NCBI GenBank assembly: GCA_011773355.1
Contig: WVXT01000057.1
Coordinates: 1 to 39,659 of the forward strand
Reading direction: 5' to 3'
Length of the DNA stretch: 39,659 bases
From: a bacterium
GTDB lineage: Bacteria > UBA6262 > WVXT01
Shown: positions 15,213 through 24,573 of the stretch, in pieces
Numbering within the stretch: the stretch's first letter is position 1
How the letters are laid out: each line of letters starts with the position of its first letter
The notes under the pieces: model-generated
Database searches by the model: none
Seen by the model: the letters and a program-made list of their open reading frames with translations, nothing else
Told to the model about the DNA's origin: nothing
Program-made: the position numbers and the translations under genes

Positions 15213-16259
15213 TTATCCTCCTTCTGGGTTTAGTACATTATTAACAACTTTGGCTACGAAATCGACCAAAGCTACCATCTTGGGATATTCCATTCTCTTA
15301 GGCCCGATTATTCCTAATGCCCCTACTACTTTATTTCCAGATTTATAGGTAGAACTGACTAAACTGAAATCTCTTAATTCGGGATACAAATTCTCCCTTC
15401 CAATTAGCACCTTTACACCCTCACTCTTGACCAGTCTTCTCACAATATCGAGAATTATCCTTTTCTCTTCTATGGCACGAAAAATGGACCCCAGCCCGGC
15501 GTAATCATATAAGTCTTCCTTAACAGAGGTTAGGATATTAGCCGAACCTTCCAGATATATTTCCGACTCTTCGGAAGTGAAAGCTTGACCTATCAAGCCC
15601 TTTGCCGCCTGTAGTAGATTGAGGTACTTATCAGATTCCTGTTCAATTATCCTGTTCATCTCTTCTTTCATCTGAGATAAGGACAAACCAGATAGTTTCT
15701 CATTTAGTAACTTAGAAATTCTATATAGTTGAGTCCGTTTCAGGTCGTAGCTCACTTGGATAGTCTTGTGTCTGATCAACCCGGCGCGAGTGACAAGCAC
15801 AGCCAATATCTTTTTCCCTCCTAAGGGGACCAACTCGATATGTTTAACGAAACTCCTATCCAGCGTAGGACTCAATATAAAGCCAGCGTGATGAGAGATA
15901 AGAGATAACATCTTACTCGTCTGCCGCATCACTTCTTCCAGCTCTCTTTTCTTTGCTCGATATTCCTTCTCGATGCGCTTTTCTTCTTCCTGAGTTAACT
16001 TTTGCCCCTCCATCAAGCAATCCACATAAAAACGGTAACCCTTATCCGTAGGAATTCGACCCGCCGAAGTATATGGATGAGTCAAATACCCCTCTTCTTC
16101 CAGCTCTGCCAGAACATTGCGAATAGTAGCGGAGCTAAAAGGAAAATCGTAATCCCTGACAATCATCTCCGAAGCCGCAGGTCTCGCTGTCCTCACATAA
16201 TGACGAATTACCACTTGTAATATTTTCTTTTTTCGTTCCCCAAAACTGTTCATATTCAT
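15213..16259 (-). CDS. hrcA: Heat-inducible transcription repressor HrcA
   Basis: A 348-residue repressor that binds CIRCE operators and needs GroEL for activity in well-studied bacteria. The N-terminal winged helix includes SSATIRNVLAELEEEGYLTHPYTSAGRIPTDKGYRFYVD (about 40-76), typical of HrcA. The rest is the GAF-like and dimerisation domain, with the VGALGIIGPKRMEYPKMVALVDFVA ending. It is the first gene of the operon it controls and lies 14 bases after the CIRCE at 16274-16299, so it is self-regulated. Starts at 16259 or 16253 (second Met) are both possible; the ribosome site is weak. Confidence 0.96.
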   Translation of the reverse strand: MNMNSFGERKKKILQVVIRHYVRTARPAASEMIVRDYDFPFSSATIRNVLAELEEEGYLTHPYTSAGRIPTDKGYRFYVDCLMEGQKLTQEEEKRIEKEYRAKKRELEEVMRQTSKMLSLISHHAGFILSPTLDRSFVKHIELVPLGGKKILAVLVTRAGLIRHKTIQVSYDLKRTQLYRISKLLNEKLSGLSLSQMKEEMNRIIEQESDKYLNLLQAAKGLIGQAFTSEESEIYLEGSANILTSVKEDLYDYAGLGSIFRAIEEKRIILDIVRRLVKSEGVKVLIGRENLYPELRDFSLVSSTYKSGNKVVGALGIIGPKRMEYPKMVALVDFVAKVVNNVLNPEGG

Positions 16260-16273
16260 CGCTTACCCCAAAA

Positions 16274-16299
16274 TTAGCACTCTTAAGAGGGAGTGCTAA
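16274..16299. promoter_or_regulatory. CIRCE operator (HrcA binding site) with 8-base spacer
   Basis: The arms TTAGCACTC (16274-16282) and GAGTGCTAA (16291-16299) are perfect consensus. The spacer is eight bases, whereas the standard CIRCE has nine. It lies between the promoter and the hrcA start and begins at about the predicted transcription start, as expected for a repressor site. Confidence 0.95.
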
Positions 16300-16305
16300 T
16301 GCTTA

Positions 16306-16335
16306 AATATAACATAAACAGCCCCAACTTGTCAA
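16306..16335 (-). promoter_or_regulatory. Sigma-A promoter of the hrcA-grpE-dnaK-dnaJ-rsmE operon
   Basis: Read on the minus strand, the -35 is TTGACA (16335-16330) and the -10 is TATATT (16311-16306), with 18 bases between and a TG one base before the -10 (extended type). The predicted start near 16299 coincides with the first base of the CIRCE arm. Confidence 0.82.
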
Positions 16336-16484
16336 GCACACCAGCCCGCCAACTCATAAAAATCAGAGCTGGTTGATCGCCTGGTCATCTCTTCCTTTAG
16401 CCAACTATTTCCCCTGAAAAGTCCACCCAGAGAATCAAGACCAACTCGGTGAACAGTATTCATAATTTTCTGTATTTTCCAATC

Positions 16485-17381
16485 TCATAATTTAATCCTG
16501 GTAGAAATTCCCACCAGAATAAGCTCCCCAAAACTAATCCATATTCGGGACAGAACGGAAAGTAAAATGGCCAAAGATATGGGGAAAAAGTTACTCAGCA
16601 AAAGCGCGAGAACACTTTCTCTCACGCCCAATCCCCCGGGTACGAACAAAGCTATCGCTCCCATAGTTGTAGAAATTGAGAATGAACCTGCAAGGATAGG
16701 GACTGTAGGCAAAGCAATGAATGTGGTAGAATTTATTAGAAAATAAAAAGCAATGCCAAAACTGAGCCACATAAGACAATAATATAGCATCATGCCACAT
16801 ATCTGAGAAAAGCCTAGATCTATTCTTATGGGCCCTTTCTTCACTAACTGTAAGAAAATATTTATGATTCTCGTGAAAACCCTCGGGTGGATAACAATAA
16901 AAAGTATTATAACAACAATTATTAATAAAAATGGATTGATATGTATTCGGAACCCGGGAAAAATTGAAAGCCCGACCAAGAAAATAAACATGCCACTTAT
17001 TATGGTCAATGCCATTTCCAGTACCATAGAAATAAAGGCTTTGCTAGCAGATACACCCAGTTGTTGACAGAAATACATCCTTCCTACAATTGTCCATATT
17101 TTACCAGGTAAATATTTTCCTAATTGAGAATAAAATATGATCTTAAGAGCCTTAAGAAACGATAAAGAAACACCAAGTCCTCTTAAAATTAATTTCCATC
17201 CAAAAATAAACAAAAGAAAAAATATAAAAAGGAATAAGATAGAAACACTTAGTAAGGGGACATTAAAATGTAATTGCTTAAAATCTATCTGACCCCAATT
17301 TCGATATATTGTCCTTACCAAAAAATAGAATATCCCTAAAATTACTACAATTTTTAAACTAGCCCTATTAATTCTCTTCAT
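16485..17381 (-). CDS. Flippase-like membrane protein (lysylphosphatidylglycerol synthase TM domain family)
   Basis: A 298-residue integral membrane protein with about eight hydrophobic segments, resembling the UPF0104 / LPG_synthase_TM family. The conserved features include YFLVRTIYRNW near the N-terminus, GKYLPGKIW near residue 92, and GALALFVPGGLGVRES-like sequence (here AIALFVPGGLGVRESVLALLL). Members include MprF membrane domains and transporters proposed to flip lipid-linked sugars. It lacks any cytoplasmic catalytic domain. It follows the radical SAM gene directly and ends the polysaccharide cluster. Substrate unknown. Confidence 0.78.
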   Translation of the reverse strand: MKRINRASLKIVVILGIFYFLVRTIYRNWGQIDFKQLHFNVPLLSVSILFLFIFFLLFIFGWKLILRGLGVSLSFLKALKIIFYSQLGKYLPGKIWTIVGRMYFCQQLGVSASKAFISMVLEMALTIISGMFIFLVGLSIFPGFRIHINPFLLIIVVIILFIVIHPRVFTRIINIFLQLVKKGPIRIDLGFSQICGMMLYYCLMWLSFGIAFYFLINSTTFIALPTVPILAGSFSISTTMGAIALFVPGGLGVRESVLALLLSNFFPISLAILLSVLSRIWISFGELILVGISTRIKL

Positions 17382-17383
17382 TA

Positions 17384-18796
17384 TTAATCTTTTCTTTGCA
17401 TAGACCGAAAGAGTCTATTTGCTTGTGCTTTGAGAGGACTGGGAATTAAGGCCCTCAACATTGTGAGATAATAGAAGCAATAATCGTAAATTAAAGTCAA
17501 CAATGCTTTTTTAAAATTTCTGTCTTTCAAAATCCTATACCGAAAAAGTATCTTCTCCCAATAAATCCTAGTCCGGGAAATTTGAGGATATTTCACTATG
17601 GAAAAGAATTGATGAGAGTAAGGTAATATTTTACCATCGTACCACTTCTTTTCAATGCATAAGCGATTCAATTGGGTCCCATGATATGGTTGGAATATGG
17701 AGACTTGTAAAAACGTTGGTTGTATGCTTTTATTTAGCTCAATTGATTCTCTAATATGAGATATTGTCTCATAGGGTATCCCGATCATATTAAATGAGTA
17801 AGTAGCCAATCCTTCCTTTCTGCAAATTTCAAAGGAGGTGGCCAATTTCCTATTGGATATCCTTCTATTTAAAACTTTCTCCCTTATCCATTCAGAACCA
17901 CTCTCAATACCGATGTTTATAGAACTACATCCGCAGTCTTTTAGATATCTGCAAATTTCTGGGTTGAGAGATTCCGCTCTGAAATTACAGCAAAAATCTA
18001 AATTAGAATTTCTGGGAAATTTCTGTCTAAATTCTACTAGCCATTCCAACGAGGATGGAAATACGTCATCCAGAAAAGATATGTGTTTTATCTTATATTT
18101 TTTACAAATATCATTTAGCTCGTTGACAACATTATTCACTGATCTCGTTCTTACAAATTTTCCTTTTCTTTTATATAGATTTTGTAGAATGGGATTGATG
18201 CAGTAGGTACATTGATAAGGACACCCGCGAGAAACGATCATATCAATGGCTCCATCCCGGGAAGAAATATACCTTTCTATATCAAAGATATCCCGATCTG
18301 GAAATGGAATCTCATCTAAATCTTCTACCAGGCCACGAACATCATTCTTTTTGATTATTCCATCTTTTTTAACCCAGATATTCTTAATGTCGTCAATGCG
18401 TTCTTTGTTTTCCATTTTCTGGCAGAGTTCGACCATTGCTCCTTCTCCTTCTCCAACACACACCAAATCCACACAATCCTTTCTAATCACTTCCTCTGGA
18501 GCAACCGTTGGATGAACTCCTCCAAAAATAATTTTTGGCTCACCGCCGAAGTACTTCTTTAGTTTCCTTGCAATCTTTAGACAAAAAATGAATTCCCCAC
18601 TTCTAACTGAGAAAGCAACCAAATTTGGGTCAAATTTACTAACGGCTGAAATAGCATCTTTTATCCTGGCACCCCAGGTATAGTCTACCAACCTAGTGCT
18701 GTGACCATGTGCCTTCAAACAAGCAGATAAATACGCTATACCCAATGAAACATTTTCCTGGCGCATTAAATTTGGATATACAAATAAAACTTTCAT
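17384..18796 (-). CDS. B12-binding-domain radical SAM protein (470 aa)
   Basis: The N-terminal part (1-145) resembles a cobalamin-binding Rossmann domain (KVLFVYPN, IIFGGVHPTVAPEE, CVGEGEGAMVEL). The radical SAM domain has C192-x3-C196-x2-C199 in SRGCPYQCTYC. A helical C-terminus of about 130 residues follows. Proteins of this architecture carry out methylations, ring formations or other radical steps on lipids, sugars or natural products; the substrate here is unknown. It lies in the AT-rich end of the polysaccharide cluster, next to a methyltransferase and a flippase-like protein, and has a paralogue at 19614-21095. Confidence 0.85.
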   Translation of the reverse strand: MKVLFVYPNLMRQENVSLGIAYLSACLKAHGHSTRLVDYTWGARIKDAISAVSKFDPNLVAFSVRSGEFIFCLKIARKLKKYFGGEPKIIFGGVHPTVAPEEVIRKDCVDLVCVGEGEGAMVELCQKMENKERIDDIKNIWVKKDGIIKKNDVRGLVEDLDEIPFPDRDIFDIERYISSRDGAIDMIVSRGCPYQCTYCINPILQNLYKRKGKFVRTRSVNNVVNELNDICKKYKIKHISFLDDVFPSSLEWLVEFRQKFPRNSNLDFCCNFRAESLNPEICRYLKDCGCSSINIGIESGSEWIREKVLNRRISNRKLATSFEICRKEGLATYSFNMIGIPYETISHIRESIELNKSIQPTFLQVSIFQPYHGTQLNRLCIEKKWYDGKILPYSHQFFSIVKYPQISRTRIYWEKILFRYRILKDRNFKKALLTLIYDYCFYYLTMLRALIPSPLKAQANRLFRSMQRKD

Positions 18797-18810
18797 TTCC
18801 CGATTCCATT

Positions 18811-19548
18811 CTATTCAGTCATAATTTTAGTACATCTTACTGCATACATATGGCCATTTTTCGGTAAAATTCTTCCCAAAAACCAATCAATTGGTTGAAG
18901 TGCTTTAAAAATTGGATGAACTAGAAAAGATGGTGCCATATACTTCCCTCTTCCCATGGGAGGGTAATACCAAATACCACGAATCTCTTCAATTCTGAAA
19001 TGGCGATTTAATTGTATTTTCAAGTTCCCTGGAGTATACCAATTATCAATCGGTTGGTTCCCTGCAGTTACAGAATGTCTGGTTATAAATTCAGCTAATT
19101 TTCTAAACATCCCATAAAAACTATACCAATTCGGGACTGTAATAATTACAGTTCCCCTTTCACACAATACTCGTTGAAATTCGAACAACATTTTATTGGA
19201 ATCGACAACGTGTTCCATAACTTCGCTACAGACAATGCAATCAAAAAAGTTGTTGGCAAATGGTAGATAACAGGCATCAGCAACAAAATAAGTATTGTGT
19301 GGAAATCGTTTCTTTGCTATCTTAATTGCAATCGAAGAGATATCTATGGCAATTATTCTTTCCCTTGTAATTGACAGATCCTTCTCTGAGCCACATCCAA
19401 CAATAAGTATTTTCTTATGCGTTCGATTGTCTTTCCTTAAAAATTTCCGAATTACATTTACTCTAATATCCTGTTTCATCTCTTCAATCTTAGTCGTTCT
19501 TTTCTGAATTGTATAGAATTTATCATAAAAATTACTTATTTTGTTCAT
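18811..19548 (-). CDS. Class I SAM-dependent methyltransferase (Methyltransf_11 type)
   Basis: A 245-residue soluble protein with the methyltransferase motif I ILIVGCGSEKDLS (about 48-60), an acidic AIDIS at the end of strand 2, FVADACYLPFANNFFDCIVCSEVMEHV, and the post-motif region VLCERGTVIITVPNW. This is the pattern of small-molecule or lipid/sugar methyltransferases, such as those modifying quinones or glycolipids. It lies between two B12-binding radical SAM genes. The target is not recognisable. Its third-position and overall composition are AT-rich like its neighbours. Confidence 0.82.
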   Translation of the reverse strand: MNKISNFYDKFYTIQKRTTKIEEMKQDIRVNVIRKFLRKDNRTHKKILIVGCGSEKDLSITRERIIAIDISSIAIKIAKKRFPHNTYFVADACYLPFANNFFDCIVCSEVMEHVVDSNKMLFEFQRVLCERGTVIITVPNWYSFYGMFRKLAEFITRHSVTAGNQPIDNWYTPGNLKIQLNRHFRIEEIRGIWYYPPMGRGKYMAPSFLVHPIFKALQPIDWFLGRILPKNGHMYAVRCTKIMTE

Positions 19549-19613
19549 CGGCTTTTTGATAAATAGTTTTCTAGAGTCTCTTACACCTTGCCACCTTTTC
19601 TCTTTAGCCCCAA

Positions 19614-21095
19614 TTACTTTTTCTTATTAAGCATAGTATTGACCAACCACTCAACATATTCCTTCTTTCGTTTACTCTTACTAATTACCTTAAGATACCT
19701 GATATCCATTATAAATAGTAGCTCTTTAATAATTCCCTTAAGATAATTTTTGTTCAATCTAAATGATAAGTCGTGCACATTGGGAAATTCTTTCCATAAA
19801 TCCATTAATAGCGCATTTAATTTTATGTCATGCTGTGAGAATTTACATTTTGACTCGATAAAGTTAATAAACTCCTTGAACGATACTTTAGACGACAATT
19901 TTGAATAGTCCCTGGGAGACAATTCTGTCTGAATCTCCTTGTATAGATCCGTGCCCGGGAAAGGAGTAGTAACGTTAAAAATATTTAAAGTGGCATTTAG
20001 CTGTCTCGCTAGATTAATGGTTTGTTGAATATCTTCCTCGGTTTCTCCAGGCGTATTGACCATGAAATTAGCAAATCGTCTCATATTGTGTTTTCGACAG
20101 ATATTAAATCCATTTCTAATTTGCGATACTGTCATATCCTTTCTGAGTATATCCAATATTCTTTGCGAACCTGATTCTACTCCAAAATCTATCTGGATAC
20201 ATCCAGCCTGTCTCATTTCTTTGATCAAGTCCTCGGAAATTAGGTCTGTCCTCGTTTCACATCCCCAGACCAAATCCAATCTCCTTGATCTTAACTCCTC
20301 ACAAATATTTAACACGTGCCGTTTATTTATCGTGAAGGTATCATCGTAAATGTAAAAACCATCTATTCCGTAATTGTTCGCAAGAAATTCAATTTCGTCA
20401 ACCACATTCTTTGCGCTTCTTTGTCTTACTTTCCTTCCAAAAACGCTCTTATTGCTACAAAATTTACATCTAAATGGGCATCCCCTGCTTGTAAAAATAA
20501 AGAACGCAGAAAGTAAAATACCTCTGACGGCATAAATATTTGGAGAAGTATAATAATTCATAGGTACTTTATTAAACGCAGGAAATGGAAGTTCATCAAG
20601 GTTATTTATTGGAAGGCGGCTTTCTGTTCTAACAATCTGATCACCATTAAACCATGCTATTCCAGATACATTCCATAAGTCTCGCTTATTTTTGACCGCC
20701 TTTAGTAGCTCAGCAAGTGTAACTTCGCCTTCACCGATGACAACAAAATCTATAGGACTTGCGTTACCCAGAAAATCTTGCGGAGAAACTGTTGGATGTA
20801 TCCCACCCACAACGACATAGCAATCAATTTCATTTTTTATTTCTTTACTTATGGTTATAGCCTCTTCCACTTCTGTTGAGAGACAAGTAATACCTACCAT
20901 AATAGGACTTGTTTTTTTAATCCTTTCTATGATTTTATTAGATATTTCTTCGTCACCATAACCCTTGATGTCTATAATATCTGCCGTAATTCCTTCTCTT
21001 TCAAGATATGATGCTAAATACATCAGTCCCAGAGAAGGTCGTGGACTCTTTGCTCTACTTGGAGGTGCTATTAAAATGACGTCTGTTTTGGACAT
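19614..21095 (-). CDS. B12-binding-domain radical SAM protein (493 aa)
   Basis: Same architecture as the 470-residue gene downstream. An N-terminal cobalamin-binding-like domain (VILIAPPSRAKSPRPSLGL, VVGGIHPTVSPQDF, FVVIGEGEVTLAELL) precedes a radical SAM core with C206-x3-C210-x2-C213 in SRGCPFRCKFC. The sequence GFNICRKHNMRRFANFMVNTPGETEEDI is typical of the family. The last 130 residues differ from the paralogue, so substrates probably differ. A HpnJ/BchE-like anaerobic radical chemistry is likely. The substrate is unknown; a lipid- or sugar-linked compound is the natural guess from the neighbours. Confidence 0.85.
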   Translation of the reverse strand: MSKTDVILIAPPSRAKSPRPSLGLMYLASYLEREGITADIIDIKGYGDEEISNKIIERIKKTSPIMVGITCLSTEVEEAITISKEIKNEIDCYVVVGGIHPTVSPQDFLGNASPIDFVVIGEGEVTLAELLKAVKNKRDLWNVSGIAWFNGDQIVRTESRLPINNLDELPFPAFNKVPMNYYTSPNIYAVRGILLSAFFIFTSRGCPFRCKFCSNKSVFGRKVRQRSAKNVVDEIEFLANNYGIDGFYIYDDTFTINKRHVLNICEELRSRRLDLVWGCETRTDLISEDLIKEMRQAGCIQIDFGVESGSQRILDILRKDMTVSQIRNGFNICRKHNMRRFANFMVNTPGETEEDIQQTINLARQLNATLNIFNVTTPFPGTDLYKEIQTELSPRDYSKLSSKVSFKEFINFIESKCKFSQHDIKLNALLMDLWKEFPNVHDLSFRLNKNYLKGIIKELLFIMDIRYLKVISKSKRKKEYVEWLVNTMLNKKK

Positions 21096-21110
21096 ACTAA
21101 ATCTTCTTCC

Positions 21111-22376
21111 TCATAAATTATTCTTTTCTATCCCACAATCCAACATGAATGCTTCTTTTATGACCTTTTCGTATCTCTTGCTTATTTCTTCCCATCTATA
21201 TGTACGCGCAGTGAGGCGCGCTCTCTTGCCCATTTCTTTAAGGTCAAATTCGGTAAGAGCATTCACAATTTTTTCGGCGATATCCACAGGATTTTTGGGA
21301 ATCGTCAATAATCCGTTATATCCATCCTTCACCGACTCAGGTATACCCCCGATATCGCTGGCGATTACTGGTTTCCCACAGGACATCGCTTCTAATATTA
21401 CCATCCCTAATGTTTCAGTATGGCCATATCTATCAAATATGGAAGGTACAATTAATAAATCACAAATGTTAAAATAATCAATTAATTCATCATGTTTCTT
21501 AACTCCTAAGAACGTTACATATGAGGGAAGATTTAACTTAGTTACTTTCATTTTTAGTTTCTTCTCTAAATTACCGGTACCTATGATTAATAATTTTACA
21601 TCCGGTAATCTATCGGTAACTATTTTCATTGCATCGATTAGATATTCTACCCCTTTCTTTTCAACCAATCTTCCAACAAAGAGCAAAATATGTTCTCTCC
21701 TTATCTTATATTTTTCTCTTAATTTAGCCTGATCCTTTGGAACAAAAATATCCGTATCTATCCCCATAGGACAGACTATTGCTTTCGTGTTATAACCTAT
21801 TAACTTATCTAAATTTGATCTTACGAAAGAACTTACCGTGATGATACGATCGCTATTCCTCACTATAAATCGAGCGATGTATTTTCCGAAAGGAAATCTC
21901 TTTAGAGCAAATAATCCGGCCGCATGGACTGTGAGTATGTGGGGCAGCCCAAAAATTTTTCTGATTAGCGCGCCGTTTAATCCCTGGGTAACCATCCAGT
22001 GTGAATTTACAATATCTATTCTTTCTTTGTTTACGAGCCACATTAGAGAAAACAGTTGGAAAAAGGAATAGAAAGGTAATTGAAGTCTGGCTAATAAACT
22101 ATGCCGCATATTGGTGGGAAGTCCAGAACCGTAGCAAAGTCTTTGTAATGTGAATGGAAAAAAATAAGAAAATCTATAAACTTTGATTTTATCTAATTCT
22201 TCGGATCTCTTAACCCTTGGGGCATGGGGAGCGAGAACAAATATTCCCAACTTTCGTTTTATTAATTCTTTAGTTAAACATAGAATAAAATTACCAGATA
22301 AATCTCCTTTATCTCTTGGAAATGCGCTGGTTAATATGCAAATCTTGAACCTGTAGTTTTTTTTACCATTATCCAT
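21111..22376 (-). CDS. Glycosyltransferase family 4
   Basis: A 421-residue GT-B enzyme that transfers a sugar from a nucleotide donor to a growing glycan or lipid acceptor in the cytoplasm. Visible are the N-terminal acceptor domain (ICILTSAFPRDKGDLSGNF, IVNSHWMVTQGLNG), the central HILLFVGRLVEKKGVEYLIDAM, and the donor-binding ETLGMVILEAMSCGKPVIASDIGGIPE with its EX7E-type glutamates. It sits between the ATP-grasp gene and the radical SAM gene. Donor and linkage cannot be read from sequence. Confidence 0.9.
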   Translation of the reverse strand: MDNGKKNYRFKICILTSAFPRDKGDLSGNFILCLTKELIKRKLGIFVLAPHAPRVKRSEELDKIKVYRFSYFFPFTLQRLCYGSGLPTNMRHSLLARLQLPFYSFFQLFSLMWLVNKERIDIVNSHWMVTQGLNGALIRKIFGLPHILTVHAAGLFALKRFPFGKYIARFIVRNSDRIITVSSFVRSNLDKLIGYNTKAIVCPMGIDTDIFVPKDQAKLREKYKIRREHILLFVGRLVEKKGVEYLIDAMKIVTDRLPDVKLLIIGTGNLEKKLKMKVTKLNLPSYVTFLGVKKHDELIDYFNICDLLIVPSIFDRYGHTETLGMVILEAMSCGKPVIASDIGGIPESVKDGYNGLLTIPKNPVDIAEKIVNALTEFDLKEMGKRARLTARTYRWEEISKRYEKVIKEAFMLDCGIEKNNL

Positions 22377-22430
22377 TCATAAACACTTATCCTTCTTGAT
22401 GCGTTTCAAATAGTGTATATCTATTTTTAA

Positions 22431-23639
22431 CTATTTCTTGATCAGTTCTCCAGAAATAGTCGCTCTCCCGGTAAGCACCTGTTCAAAGGATTCAAAGGCA
22501 GCTCTCAACGCTCCCAGAATCGGAAATGGGTCATCTTTGGAGATAATGTCATAATACATATTACGGAATTTGAAAAATTCGAGAAGTGCTTCCATTTTCT
22601 TGGGTGAATGCCGAAGAGAACTCACCAACCAGAGCAGGTCATTGGGAATTAATAAGCGGCATTTTATACCGATTTTATATTTAGTTACCGGTTCAACATC
22701 TCCTTCAGTAACCATTTTGTGTAATAGATAAGGAAAATCGACTCCGCTAGCTATAGCCAGTGGCAGAGAACCCCACCATCTTCCATTGACTTCTATTAAT
22801 TTGAACTTATTGTCTCGATTATCCGACCTAAACTCTACCATTGCTACCCCATGCCAATTCATCGCCTTAAGCAGTCTCAGTCCCAATTCCTTAATTTCTT
22901 CATCATAGACGCTTTCTCTCAAAGTGCTCGCTCCACCTGTAACTGGATATTCTCGTAGTCTCCTGTGAGCAAAAATTGCTCTTGGTTCTGAATGATTAAG
23001 CAAAGCAAAGAAACCATAACTGTCTCCCGGAACATATTCCTGAATGAATGGAAGGGGTGATTTCTCAGAAATCTTTTCATATTTTATTTTCAACTCAGTA
23101 GAGCTAAAAACGTAATTTTGTCTGGTTACTTTTGTTCTTATTAATCCTCCCTTAATCCATCTGAGTTTTCGTCTGGGCTTGATTACTACCGGAAATTCCA
23201 TCTCTTTTCCTATCTTGTCAACTTCTTCTTGGTCTTTAGGAAAATAAGTTTTCGGGCAGGGAATACCAACTTGTCTGGCTATTTGCAAAGTTTGAGCTTT
23301 ATCATCGGCTTTTCTTACTGTTTCATAGTCAGGAATAGGTATCTTCGTATAAGGAAGGAATTCGTGCTTATGTTCGGAAATGGGTAACGTAGTTTCACCC
23401 GCCACCGGGTAAACCACATCATACTTTCCTCGTTTTACCTCTGTTAGTATACTTTGTAAAAAAAAATCTCTATCTATTTCCGGTGCAGGATACTTTATGC
23501 GAGATCTGCAATATTTGGATATACCTGCCGTGCAAAATTTTATTCTTTCACCAACAGTAACATCTATATCCTTTTTTCCCAACGACCTCACTATAGCCAA
23601 TGCGGCAGATTTTGCTCCTTCTAAAACCAGAACTCTCAT
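22431..23639 (-). CDS. ATP-grasp enzyme (carboxylate-amine ligase-like)
   Basis: A 402-residue protein with the pre-ATP-grasp fold MRVLVLEGAKSAALAIVRSLGK, the ATP-grasp lysines in FPVVIKPRRKLRWIKGG, and the metal-binding HGVAMVEFRSDNRDNKFKLIEVNGRWWGSLPLA. The first Met of this fold at 23639 directly follows the deacetylase stop (TAAaATG), so I prefer it to an upstream start at 23693 that would overlap the deacetylase by 53 bases. Such enzymes form amide or ester bonds using ATP. Here it may attach an amino acid or other acid to a sugar or lipid. The substrate is unknown. Confidence 0.85.
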   Translation of the reverse strand: MRVLVLEGAKSAALAIVRSLGKKDIDVTVGERIKFCTAGISKYCRSRIKYPAPEIDRDFFLQSILTEVKRGKYDVVYPVAGETTLPISEHKHEFLPYTKIPIPDYETVRKADDKAQTLQIARQVGIPCPKTYFPKDQEEVDKIGKEMEFPVVIKPRRKLRWIKGGLIRTKVTRQNYVFSSTELKIKYEKISEKSPLPFIQEYVPGDSYGFFALLNHSEPRAIFAHRRLREYPVTGGASTLRESVYDEEIKELGLRLLKAMNWHGVAMVEFRSDNRDNKFKLIEVNGRWWGSLPLAIASGVDFPYLLHKMVTEGDVEPVTKYKIGIKCRLLIPNDLLWLVSSLRHSPKKMEALLEFFKFRNMYYDIISKDDPFPILGALRAAFESFEQVLTGRATISGELIKK

Positions 23640-23640
23640 T

Positions 23641-24573
23641 TTAGTTCTTCTTCTCCTGTTGGATCCTTTCCCAAATATTTCTACAAGTTCCAAATTCAGT
23701 TCCTATGTGGGAAAGAATATATCTGATTCTTCTCTCAATACAAATTCCTTTCACAAACCAATAGAAAGGCCTATGTAGTGAAAAATTACCAGGAAACTTT
23801 TCTGTACAAATATCAATGGGATGAAAATAGAAGACGGTGTGACCTCTCTCGAGGCATTGTTTCAGGCCAGCCATAATACACTTAGCTCCAAAAAATCTCA
23901 AGAAAGGTCCCCCAGCAGTGGGAAATCTTAATCCCATCACATTCCAGAATGGCCAGGGTATCTCCAGAATCCTCTTCTCATCTCCGACTTCCAAGCTTCC
24001 CCGTTTAGGATAATAAGGAGCCGTTTCCACCCTCTTGGGTTTAGAATCTAATTTGTTGGAAAGTGAATTCAAAGATACGCTGGAGTCATACTTATATCCT
24101 GCTTTTTCCAAACAGTCGAGCATCCAGCCAGCGATATAGGCGTTAGGGGCTCTAAAACCAATTATCTCTTGCCCGGCTACCTCCGCCAGTTTTTTCTTTC
24201 CCTCAGTTACTTGAGATTCGAACTCGTCCCGGGAAACTAACGGCTTTTTTGTCCTGGGATCCAGAAAGCATATGTGATGAAGTCCATGGCATGCAATTTC
24301 GTGCCCGCGATTCACAATCTTTTCCAAAAGCCCAGGGTAATAGTTCACCACATCCGCCACTACAAAAAAAGTAGCCCGCACACCCAAATCGTCGAAGAGA
24401 TCGAGCACTCTTTTTGTGGAATCGCTGAGAAAATCATATCTCCCTTTCCATTTGCTGAAAAAATCATCCACAGAAACATAGCGGGAAAACGGTGAACCCG
24501 TCACAGAAGGAATGTGATACCAATCTTCGACATCTACAGTAACAGCTAACATTGATTCTTTTTTATCACTCAC
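23641..24573 (-). CDS. Polysaccharide deacetylase (NodB-type, carbohydrate esterase 4)
   Basis: A 310-residue NodB-fold protein. Visible are the catalytic VTVDVEDW (11-18, as in XrtA/EPS-associated deacetylases), the metal-binding HGLHH (96-100), RAPNAY near 145, and the late YFHPIDI segment. It has no signal peptide, so it probably acts on a lipid-linked or nucleotide sugar in the cytoplasm, or on glycolipid at the membrane face. It overlaps the GT2 gene by four bases (ATGA), so the two are probably co-translated. It would remove N-acetyl from a hexosamine; the exact substrate is inferred. Confidence 0.88.
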   Translation of the reverse strand: MSDKKESMLAVTVDVEDWYHIPSVTGSPFSRYVSVDDFFSKWKGRYDFLSDSTKRVLDLFDDLGVRATFFVVADVVNYYPGLLEKIVNRGHEIACHGLHHICFLDPRTKKPLVSRDEFESQVTEGKKKLAEVAGQEIIGFRAPNAYIAGWMLDCLEKAGYKYDSSVSLNSLSNKLDSKPKRVETAPYYPKRGSLEVGDEKRILEIPWPFWNVMGLRFPTAGGPFLRFFGAKCIMAGLKQCLERGHTVFYFHPIDICTEKFPGNFSLHRPFYWFVKGICIERRIRYILSHIGTEFGTCRNIWERIQQEKKN

